Shown piece by piece: positions 1 through 4,845 of a stretch of DNA of 5,354 nucleotides. The DNA lies in the NCBI GenBank assembly GCA_003140705.1, contig PLKU01000502.1:2677-8030 (forward strand), written 5' to 3'. Position 1 is the stretch's first letter. Each line of letters begins with the position of its first letter. The notes below the pieces were generated by a model, which worked only from the letters and a program-made list of their open reading frames with translations, was not told where the DNA came from and made no database searches. The translations under genes and the position numbers were made by a program. This DNA comes from Acidobacteriaceae bacterium. GTDB lineage: Bacteria > Acidobacteriota > Terriglobia > Terriglobales > Acidobacteriaceae.

Positions 1-856
1 GAGCCACAACATCGCGTGGAGCGAGCTCCAGCAATGGGTGGTAGCGCTGCATGAAGCGCTCGCCCCGTTCATTCAACAGAATTGCTCCCTCGCCGCGCAG
101 TGCCTCTGAAATCAGAAATCGAGGCACGCCAGGAATCGATAAAGCCGTCGGGTGAAACTGGTAGAACTCCATGTCCGCCATCTCCGAGCCAGCCTCCGCG
201 GCGATAGCAATCCCATCTCCCGTGGCTACGGCAGGGTTGGTCGTGTCCGAATAAACCTGCCCGGCGCCACCGGCTGCAATCAGCACGGCGCGGGCGCTGA
301 CGCGATCAGTGACCCATTCGGAACCATCGACATTGGCACTGGCCAGGTCCGCTCCAATCACGCGCCCGTCTGCTACCTCCAGGGCCGCCACCATCGTCCA
401 CTCGGCAAACCGGATGCGCTTGCGCGCGCGGGCAAAGGCTACCAAGGAGCGGCTGATCTCGGCTCCTGTAGCATCGCCGTTTGCATGGAGAATGCGAGGC
501 AGGGAGTGTGCCCCTTCACGCGTGCGCAGCAGCTCGCCAGACCGAGTATCGAAAGCCGCACCCCACTCGATCAGCTCGGCCACGCGAACCGGGCCCTCGG
601 CCACCAGCGCCTCGGCCGCTGGCCGATAAACGATTCCATCCCCCGCATTGATGGTGTCTTCAAGATGGAGAGCAATGTCCTGATCACCCTCCATGGCCAC
701 AGCGATTCCACCTTGCGCATAGTGTGTGTTCGACTCGCCGAGGGACTCCTTGGTCACGACCAGGACATCGCCGTACCGTGCCAGTCCAATGGCTGCGCGA
801 AGGCCGGCAACGCCTGCACCCATCACCAGGAAATCAACCTGCATCGACTCCGCCAT
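1..856 (-). CDS. nadB: L-aspartate oxidase, N-terminal part (C-terminus beyond left edge)
   Basis: The gene encodes the flavoenzyme that oxidises L-aspartate to iminoaspartate. Quinolinate synthase NadA then uses this product in de novo NAD synthesis, and the enzyme is cytoplasmic. About 285 codons are visible out of roughly 540 usual for the family. Counting from the ATG at 856, I see the FAD dinucleotide-binding motif GAGVAG (13-18), the SNTHYAQGGIA flavin motif (42-52), REGAHS (114-119), RILHANGDATG (121-131), ATGDG (211-215), QFHPTAL (233-239), the SEALRGEGA loop (250-258) and APRD (279-282). His235, Ser250, Glu251 and Arg281 line up with E. coli His244, Thr259, Glu260 and Arg290; Ser for Thr is a mild substitution. 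These motifs separate it from succinate dehydrogenase and fumarate reductase flavoproteins. The start is uncertain: in-frame ATGs lie at 874, 856 and 844. GGAG precedes the 844 ATG and AAGG the 856 ATG, both closely spaced. It is divergent from polX. Confidence 0.95.
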   Translation of the reverse strand, partial: MAESMQVDFLVMGAGVAGLRAAIGLARYGDVLVVTKESLGESNTHYAQGGIAVAMEGDQDIALHLEDTINAGDGIVYRPAAEALVAEGPVRVAELIEWGAAFDTRSGELLRTREGAHSLPRILHANGDATGAEISRSLVAFARARKRIRFAEWTMVAALEVADGRVIGADLASANVDGSEWVTDRVSARAVLIAAGGAGQVYSDTTNPAVATGDGIAIAAEAGSEMADMEFYQFHPTALSIPGVPRFLISEALRGEGAILLNERGERFMQRYHPLLELAPRDVVA

Positions 857-958
857 AACCTTTGAGGCTACCATTGTCCGAGCGTGGCCCATCTCGCTGC
901 CCCATTCACTGTCCACTTCTCCCTGTCTTATCCGATACTGTTTGCGGAGGCTCACGCG
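857..958. other. Divergent intergenic region between nadB and polX
   Basis: These roughly 100 bp must hold the start signals for both genes. I looked for sigma70-type pairs on both strands and found none convincing. The best plus-strand candidate is GATACT at 934-939 (4 of 6 matches to TATAAT), which lacks a matching -35 box at 16-18 bp. No clear inverted repeat is visible. Confidence 0.5.
946..950 (+). promoter_or_regulatory. Ribosome binding site of polX (decides the start)
   Basis: GGAGG lies 8 nt before the ATG at 959. The reading frame stays open upstream to a GTG at 884. That extension has no comparable ribosome site and would add 25 residues before the start of the family's N-terminal domain, so the ATG at 959 is preferred. 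Confidence 0.8.
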
Positions 959-2701
959 ATGGATAACCCCACCATGGCTCGATTGCTTTCACAGACCGCT
1001 GATCTCCTTGAGATCGACGGCGGCGACAACTTCCGCATCCGCAGCTATCGGCGCGCTGCCGAAGCCGCTGAACAAACAACAGTTGACCTGATGGCGGCCG
1101 CGGCTGAAACTGCGCGCCTGCTTGAGATTCCCGGCATCGGCAAGAGCATGGCCGCCAACCTCCAGGCCATTGCTGCTACCGGCACGCTGCCCTTGCGTGA
1201 TGAACTGCTGGCAAAGTACGGGGCCGGCCTTCTGGAACTCTTGAACCTGCCTGGCATGGGCCCCAAGACCGTAGCACTGCTTTGGGATGCAGCCAGGATC
1301 GCCAGTATTGACCAACTGGCCGAAGCCATTGAGGCGGGGCGCCTCGCTGGCCTGCCTCGCATGGGCGATAAACAGATTGACAAGCTGCGCAAAGGAATCG
1401 ACGACTACCGGCGCAGCGCGGGCCGTTACCGCATCGACGTTGCCGAGGAAGCGGCTCAGCGCATCTCAGCCTACCTGCTGGCCTTTCCGGGAATTGATAA
1501 GGTTACGCCCGCCGGCTCCCTCCGCCGCGGCCGAGAAACCGCCGGCGACCTCGACCTGCTGCTTACGGGCCCCGCCTGCGCTCCTGAGAACACCGGCGCC
1601 GCTGTGGAACACGTGGCCGCCTATCCGGGCATTCACGACATCATCGCCAAGGGCGAGAACAAAGTGAGCTTCCACCTCGCCAATGGCCTGCAGGTGGATG
1701 TGCGCCTGCTGCCCTCGGCCTCCTATGGGGCCGCCCTGCAATACTTTACCGGCTCCAAGGCGCATAACGTGTCACTGCGCCAGCGGGCCCTGAAAATGGG
1801 CTACACGCTGAGCGAATGGGCACTCGCCCGGCTGGATGACGAGTCGACAGTGGCCGCCGCGACCGAAGAGGAGATCTACGCCGCCCTGGGCATGGATTGG
1901 ATGCCGGCGGAGCTGCGCGAAAACCTGGGTGAGATCGAAGCCGCAGCCCGTCATGCGTTGCCAAAACTGATTGAGAAGGCCGACCTGCGCGGCGATGTCC
2001 ACATGCATACCACGGCAACCGACGGCCACAACACCATCCGCGAGATGGCCGAGGCGGCCCTTGCCTGCGGCTACCATTACATTGCCATCACTGACCACTC
2101 CAAGAATCTGGCCATGACGAACGGCCTCGACGAAAAGCGCGCGCTTGAGCATGTTCAGCGCATCCGCGAAGTGGATCAGCAGATGCAAGGCCGCATCCGT
2201 GTCTTTACAGGCATTGAGGTAGACATCCTGGCCGACGGAGCCCTCGACCTGGACGACGAAGTGTTGGCCCAGATGGACGTAGTCATCGCCAGCGTCCATA
2301 CGCGCTTGGAGCAGAGCCGGGAGGAAATGACCGCTCGCGTGCTGCGAGCCATTGAGAATCCCAATGTGCGGATTCTTGGCCATCCCACCGGCCGATTGCT
2401 CCTGCGCCGCGAGCCCTTTGCAATGGACATGGGCAATGTGCTGCGCCGCGCCTCTGAACTGGGCGTAGCCGTGGAACACAACGCCGCCCCCGAGCGCCTC
2501 GACCTGAACGACCGCAATCTCCGCCTGGCCAAGGAGTCGGGCTGCCGGATCGTCATGAACTCTGACTCTCACGACGCTCGAAACCTGGGCAAGATGGACT
2601 ACGGTCTCCGCCAACTCCGCCGCGCCTGGCTCGGCCACCAGGACGTGCTGAACACGCTCGGGGCGGAGGAGTTCCTTGCGGCACTCCGGCCGAGAGCGTG
2701 A
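959..2701 (+). CDS. polX: Bacterial/archaeal family X DNA polymerase with PHP domain (PolX)
   Basis: This is a complete 580-residue PolX, close to the 570-575 residues of the Bacillus and Thermus enzymes. Family members fill short gaps in base excision repair, and the PHP domain supplies metal-dependent 3'-5' exonuclease and end-processing activity. Domains in order: an N-terminal helical 8-kDa-like domain (about 1-75) with a helix-hairpin-helix LLEIPGIGKS (54-63); a second HhH, LLNLPGMGPKT (94-104); the nucleotidyltransferase palm with GSLRRGRETAGDLDLLL (186-202), giving catalytic Asp197 and Asp199, and a third at Asp247 (QVDVRL). YFTGS (262-266) is the Pol beta sugar-contact motif. The PHP domain (about 342-575) keeps its metal ligands: GDVHMH (345-350), Asp355, TDHS (378-381), GIEVD (418-422), SVHT (445-448), GHPTGR (474-479) and NSDSH (534-538). 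All catalytic residues appear intact, so both activities are expected. Identification is very secure; the in vivo role is known only from relatives. Confidence 0.97.
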   Translation: MDNPTMARLLSQTADLLEIDGGDNFRIRSYRRAAEAAEQTTVDLMAAAAETARLLEIPGIGKSMAANLQAIAATGTLPLRDELLAKYGAGLLELLNLPGMGPKTVALLWDAARIASIDQLAEAIEAGRLAGLPRMGDKQIDKLRKGIDDYRRSAGRYRIDVAEEAAQRISAYLLAFPGIDKVTPAGSLRRGRETAGDLDLLLTGPACAPENTGAAVEHVAAYPGIHDIIAKGENKVSFHLANGLQVDVRLLPSASYGAALQYFTGSKAHNVSLRQRALKMGYTLSEWALARLDDESTVAAATEEEIYAALGMDWMPAELRENLGEIEAAARHALPKLIEKADLRGDVHMHTTATDGHNTIREMAEAALACGYHYIAITDHSKNLAMTNGLDEKRALEHVQRIREVDQQMQGRIRVFTGIEVDILADGALDLDDEVLAQMDVVIASVHTRLEQSREEMTARVLRAIENPNVRILGHPTGRLLLRREPFAMDMGNVLRRASELGVAVEHNAAPERLDLNDRNLRLAKESGCRIVMNSDSHDARNLGKMDYGLRQLRRAWLGHQDVLNTLGAEEFLAALRPRA

Positions 2702-2702
2702 A

Positions 2703-2718
2703 GGAGCAAAAATGCTCT
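2703..2718 (+). promoter_or_regulatory. Small hairpin overlapping SD and ATG just after polX stop
   Basis: GAGCA (2704-2708) and TGCTC (2713-2717) are perfect inverted arms around an AAAA loop, with a possible G-U pair outside (2703/2718). No T-run follows, so it is a poor intrinsic terminator. It covers three bases of the AAGGAG ribosome site and two bases of the ATG at 2712, so in RNA it could hinder initiation of the small ORF. The stem is short and may be chance. Confidence 0.3.
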
Positions 2719-2798
2719 ATTATCGGTACAGGTCCCTCCGGGTTTCAGTGGCAACGAACGAATTCATGGCCAGTTTTCACCCGATGGGAATAAGATAA
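2712..2798 (+). CDS. Possible small ORF of 28 codons, unknown
   Basis: I do not recognise the product. The case for it is the initiation signal. AAGGAG (2701-2706) is a strong Shine-Dalgarno sequence placed 5 nt before an ATG, and its first base is the last base of the polX TGA stop. The ORF runs 28 codons to TAA at 2796-2798, ending 7 nt before the ATG of the next gene and overlapping that gene's AAGG ribosome site. The peptide begins MLYYRYRSLRVS, is basic and aromatic at the N-terminus, and ends HPMGIR. This layout would allow translational coupling from polX through the small ORF to the downstream membrane protein gene. Alternatively it is untranslated spacer with a chance SD. There are no homologues I can name. 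Confidence 0.3.
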   Translation: MLYYRYRSLRVSVATNEFMASFHPMGIR

Positions 2799-2805
2799 GG
2801 TCGCT

Positions 2806-3423
2806 ATGAGCCTCTTGCAGCAGGACTCCACTGAACTCGACGATGCCGCCCGCGGCGAGGAATTGACCAAGGGCTCAAGCCACCTGATACTGACCAGCAT
2901 TGTTGCGGCCGTGATCGTCACCATCGCGATCACCATCTACGTGCTTGCAGGGCAAAAGCCGCCCGACGCCACCGGCGAGATCGAGCAGGTTTGGGCGCAC
3001 GCGCAACACTCAGAATCCTCTGGGTTTGACGCCAACGGCGCCCCGATGCCCAAAGAAGAGATGGATCAGGTGTACGTCTTCACTTTGGTCAAGTTGCACA
3101 ACCAGAGCAAGGAGCCGCTCTTCCTGCACAACATCATGACCAACGCCACGCTGGATGACGGGATTCACTCTAGCTATGCGGCGACTGCGGCCGACTACGA
3201 TCGGGTATATGTCGCCTATCCGTCGATGCCCGTGCCACACGGCAAGGCGCTGTCGCTCATCACGACCATTGACCCTGGCCAAACTGTCGAGGGAACGATC
3301 GTCTCAGCCTTCCATCTCACCAAACAGCAGTGGGATGCCCGCAAGGACCTGAGCTTTACCTTCTCGTTCCAGTACAAGCCCAGCCTGACGATCGCACCCC
3401 ACTCTGCCGTTCTCGATCAGTAG
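2806..3423 (+). CDS. Single-pass membrane protein of unknown function
   Basis: I cannot assign a function to this 205-residue protein. AAGG at 2797-2800 lies 5 nt before the ATG. Residues 1-26 form a polar, acidic tail (LDDAARGEEL). Residues about 27-48 form one strongly hydrophobic helix rich in Ile, Val and Ala, best read as an uncleaved membrane anchor with the N-terminus inside. The remainder (about 49-205) should lie outside the cytoplasmic membrane. It contains alternating hydrophobic stretches typical of a beta-sandwich, for example QVYVFTLVKLHNQS (88-101), ALSLITTI (148-155) and LSFTFSFQY (182-190). The order 'functional linkage to N-terminal anchor, then beta-rich domain concerning an ordinary ligand or stability' resembles DUF4352-like extracytoplasmic domains only loosely. 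It follows polX by 104 bp on the same strand and converges on the coiled-coil gene with 3 bp between stops. Confidence 0.85.
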   Translation: MSLLQQDSTELDDAARGEELTKGSSHLILTSIVAAVIVTIAITIYVLAGQKPPDATGEIEQVWAHAQHSESSGFDANGAPMPKEEMDQVYVFTLVKLHNQSKEPLFLHNIMTNATLDDGIHSSYAATAADYDRVYVAYPSMPVPHGKALSLITTIDPGQTVEGTIVSAFHLTKQQWDARKDLSFTFSFQYKPSLTIAPHSAVLDQ

Positions 3424-3433
3424 CCTCTATTGA
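3417..3433. terminator. Weak hairpin centred on two convergent stop codons
   Basis: TCAGTAG (3417-3423) and CTATTGA (3427-3433) form a 7-bp stem with one G-U pair in plus-strand RNA and a CCT loop. The loop is exactly the 3-bp gap between the two genes, and the two TAG stops face each other in the stem. No T-run follows on either side, and the minus-strand RNA would have an A-C mismatch. It is therefore at best a weak terminator, and the symmetry partly follows from the facing Gln-stop codons. Confidence 0.25.
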
Positions 3434-4278
3434 CCAGCAGTAGCAGGCGCCGGCGCATTCTTTGGCGTCGACAGGTAGCCGCTGATCGTTGAGTTCTTTG
3501 CCCCTACCGAGTTCACAACGATCTCGAAGAGCGCCGGATCCTTGCCACTGTAGAACTGAAATGGCTCGTTCAGATTCCTGTCTCTCTTCTCATACTCCTT
3601 GTCGTCGGAGTAAACGACCAGCGTGAACTTGCTCCTCTTCGCGTCGGCCTTCTTCAACTCAAGGCTCACTGTGCCAACAGGCTTCTTGGCGCCCTTGGTC
3701 AGGGTGAACTCGTAGAAGTTGTGGTCGCCCTTGTGCTTCAGGACTTCCAACTCATCGTGATTTCGGGCGATCAAGCTGCTATGGCCGCTTAAATCCCCCT
3801 TCATCGACGTCAACTGGCTCACCGCCTCGGCCAGATCGCTCTGCGTCTTGGCCACGTCGGTCTTCACCCCGCCCACGTCAGTCTTCACGTCAGTCACCGC
3901 ACTGGAAACGGCAGTGACCTGCTGGGCAGTCTGCTTCTCAGCACTGGCCAACTGCTGCGCATTAGCTTCCTCGCGCAGTTGCCGCGAAGCCAGTTGCGCG
4001 GCGCGAGTATCCAACTGCTTCTGTGTCAGGCCCAACGATGTCTTCAACTCATCGGTGGCCACTTCAAGACGGGCGTCGGTCTCTCGCAGTGAGGCTTTCA
4101 GGTTCACGTTTTGCTGCTTGGCATCGGCCAATTCAGCCTGCTGACTGGTGAGCTTGCCGCTGAGTGTGTAGCTCCATATCAGCCCGCCAATCGCCAGCAA
4201 CAAGGCAGCCCCGATGGCCCCAAGCAGTGCGCCGGAATGCGTTCTGGGTACTTGTTCTTCTACTACTTCATCACTCAT
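3427..4278 (-). CDS. Membrane-anchored coiled-coil protein of unknown function
   Basis: I recognise no named family for this 283-residue protein. A short acidic tail (MSDEVVEEQV) precedes one membrane helix at about 17-38, likely an uncleaved anchor. Residues about 39-180 are rich in Gln, Ala, Lys, Asp and Leu with heptad-like spacing and almost no Pro, indicating a long coiled coil. Within it, 121-150 repeat a TDVKTDV-type unit. After HKGDHNFYEF (182-191), a compact beta-rich domain runs to about 273 (VGTVSLELKK, SKFTLVVYSDDKEYEKRD, LFEIVVNSV, ISGYLSTPK), followed by an Ala/Pro-rich end. I infer an extracytoplasmic stalk carrying a small beta domain. The frame is open upstream to 4341, but the ATG at 4278 has a much better ribosome site and puts the anchor in the usual place. 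It is divergent from citrate synthase. Confidence 0.88.
   Translation of the reverse strand: MSDEVVEEQVPRTHSGALLGAIGAALLLAIGGLIWSYTLSGKLTSQQAELADAKQQNVNLKASLRETDARLEVATDELKTSLGLTQKQLDTRAAQLASRQLREEANAQQLASAEKQTAQQVTAVSSAVTDVKTDVGGVKTDVAKTQSDLAEAVSQLTSMKGDLSGHSSLIARNHDELEVLKHKGDHNFYEFTLTKGAKKPVGTVSLELKKADAKRSKFTLVVYSDDKEYEKRDRNLNEPFQFYSGKDPALFEIVVNSVGAKNSTISGYLSTPKNAPAPATAGQ
3853..3888 (-). repeat. 21-bp imperfect tandem repeat inside the coiled-coil gene
   Basis: On the plus strand, CACGTCGGTCTTCAC (3853-3867) recurs as CACGTCAGTCTTCAC (3874-3888), one mismatch in 15 and exactly 21 bp apart. A shorter partial copy, CACGTCAGTCA, starts at 3886. The 21-bp period equals seven codons, one coiled-coil heptad, and encodes the repeated TDVKTDV motif. 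It suggests local duplication of a heptad. Confidence 0.7.
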
Positions 4279-4281
4279 TTG

Positions 4282-4290
4282 TCTCCCCTT
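4282..4290 (-). promoter_or_regulatory. Ribosome binding site of the coiled-coil gene (decides the start)
   Basis: On the minus strand AAGGGGAGA lies just before the ATG at 4278, with GGGGAG ending 4 nt from it. The upstream in-frame start at 4341 lacks such a site, so translation most likely begins at 4278. Confidence 0.75.
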
Positions 4291-4389
4291 CTTCTCTCTG
4301 GCGGCCTGTCCGGCGACCCGTTCTGCTGGGCCCCTCGGCACGGCTCACGCATTGGTGTTTGCGACGCCTGTCCTGTTTGACGCCGCGAT

Positions 4390-4416
4390 CAGGAGTTTTT
4401 TCCTGGAACGTTCCTG
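4390..4416. repeat. Palindrome GGAACGTTCC with flanking CAGGA/TCCTG arms
   Basis: GGAACGTTCC (4405-4414) is a perfect 10-bp palindrome. CAGGA (4390-4394) pairs with TCCTG (4401-4405) around a T-rich loop, and TTCCTG occurs twice (4400-4405 and 4411-4416), 11 bp apart, about one helical turn. This could be a protein-binding site about 115-140 bp upstream of the coiled-coil gene. The function is unknown. Confidence 0.35.
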
Positions 4417-4458
4417 CCCAACTCGCGCTGAAATCGTTCACGTACCTTACGGAAGTCC

Positions 4459-4485
4459 AACCCTCAAATCCAACACTGGAGGGTT
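4459..4485. repeat. 7-bp perfect inverted repeat
   Basis: AACCCTC (4459-4465) and GAGGGTT (4479-4485) are perfect inverted arms around a 13-base spacer. TCCAAC also occurs twice nearby (4456-4461 and 4469-4474), 13 bp apart. It may be an operator half-site pair or a hairpin; no T-run follows. Confidence 0.35.
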
Positions 4486-4486
4486 C

Positions 4487-4516
4487 TCCCCGCGTGGATA
4501 CCCGGGGAATGTCCAC
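4487..4516. repeat. Two overlapping, mutually exclusive inverted repeats
   Basis: TCCCCG (4487-4492) pairs with CGGGGA (4503-4508) around a 10-base loop. GTGGA (4494-4498) pairs with TCCAC (4512-4516), extendable by two pairs (one G-U) in RNA. The two stems interleave, so both cannot form in one molecule. This may be a DNA operator or, if transcribed, alternative RNA folds; the stems are short. Confidence 0.3.
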
Positions 4517-4528
4517 AATATACCGAAA

Positions 4529-4563
4529 TTCCCTGTCGATAGTGTATCGAAATGAACTGGGAA
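4529..4563. repeat. Nested palindrome with TCGATA-GTG-TATCGA core
   Basis: The core TCGATAGTGTATCGA (4536-4550) is a perfect 6+3+6 inverted repeat. It is nested inside a second pair, TTCCC (4529-4533) and GGGAA (4559-4563). CGAAAT also occurs twice (4524-4529 and 4548-4553), 24 bp apart. It is AT-richer than its surroundings and looks like a binding site for a dimeric regulator. It lies about 100 bp upstream of the predicted citrate synthase -35 box. Confidence 0.4.
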
Positions 4564-4631
4564 CATTCGAGAGGGTGCCGCCTTCTGAACCCCTGCCCCC
4601 GCCTCCTAGGCCTGATCCAGCATCGATTTGC

Positions 4632-4658
4632 TGTCCCGTTTTAGCGTGCATTGTCCCG
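4632..4658 (+). repeat. Direct repeat TGTCCCG, 20 bp apart, next to the gltA promoter
   Basis: TGTCCCG occurs at 4632-4638 and 4652-4658, exactly 20 bp apart, about two helical turns. The second copy ends 6 bp before the predicted -35 box. Taking a start near 4701, the copies centre around -66 and -46, where activators commonly bind. Function is inferred from position only. Confidence 0.3.
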
Positions 4659-4664
4659 CACTCC

Positions 4665-4694
4665 GTGACAACCACCGAATCGCTACGTTATAAA
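4665..4694 (+). promoter_or_regulatory. Predicted sigma70-type promoter of citrate synthase
   Basis: GTGACA (4665-4670) matches TTGACA at 5 of 6 positions and TATAAA (4689-4694) matches TATAAT at 5 of 6, with an 18-bp spacer. Transcription would begin near 4701, leaving a leader of about 145 nt before the ATG at 4846. It is the best promoter-like pair I found in the window. Confidence 0.5.
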
Positions 4695-4827
4695 CATCTT
4701 TACTCCTTTTTTCAGGCGCCAGACCCTCAATCAACGTCCATGGCCCCCAAGAGATTCCAAGGGGCACACATCTCATCAAAGGGACAGAAGGTCAGGGCAT
4801 TCGCCTTAAACGTAACGAATTCATCAC

Positions 4828-4834
4828 AAGGGAG
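4828..4834 (+). promoter_or_regulatory. Ribosome binding site of citrate synthase
   Basis: AAGGGAG ends 11 nt before the ATG at 4846, a little further than the usual 5-9 nt. It fits the start, because the family's conserved KGLEGIVAA motif begins at residue 8. Confidence 0.65.
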
Positions 4835-4845
4835 ATCCAATAGTT

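Larger units (their letters stand above)
4279..4845. other. 567-bp divergent control region, no convincing gene
   Basis: The region separates the coiled-coil gene (minus) from citrate synthase (plus). Open frames cross it on both strands, but they lack ribosome sites, have low-complexity Pro/Gly/Arg-rich products and overlap the true gene starts. It holds a cluster of inverted repeats (4390-4416, 4459-4485, 4487-4516, 4529-4563), a direct repeat (4632-4658) and a sigma70-like promoter (4665-4694), each listed separately. No promoter for the minus-strand gene stood out. Confidence 0.6.

Noticed and set aside
152..865. Plus-strand open frame of 237 codons opposite nadB
   Set aside because: The minus strand encodes a clear NadB with all motifs; this frame is its antisense shadow, and the product has no recognisable features.
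884..958. GTG-initiated N-terminal extension of PolX by 25 residues
   Set aside because: GGAGG sits 8 nt before the ATG at 959, and the family's N-terminal domain starts there. The extension has no ribosome site.
1772..2638. Minus-strand open frame of 288 codons inside polX
   Set aside because: It is fully antisense to the conserved PHP domain. Long antisense frames are expected in GC-rich coding DNA.
4271..4675. Minus-strand open frame of 134 codons ending at the coiled-coil gene start
   Set aside because: It needs a GTG start, has no SD, and gives a Gly/Arg-rich product. It also covers the palindromes and most of the control region.
4734..4768. Possible terminator or riboswitch stem GCCCC/GGGGC in the citrate synthase leader
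   Set aside because: The stem is only 5 bp with a loop of about 13 bases, no T-run follows, and I see no known riboswitch pattern.
2757..4824. Shared 11-mer AACGAATTCAT upstream of two genes (2757-2767 and 4814-4824)
   Set aside because: A few 11-base coincidences are expected in a window of this size, and the flanks do not match.
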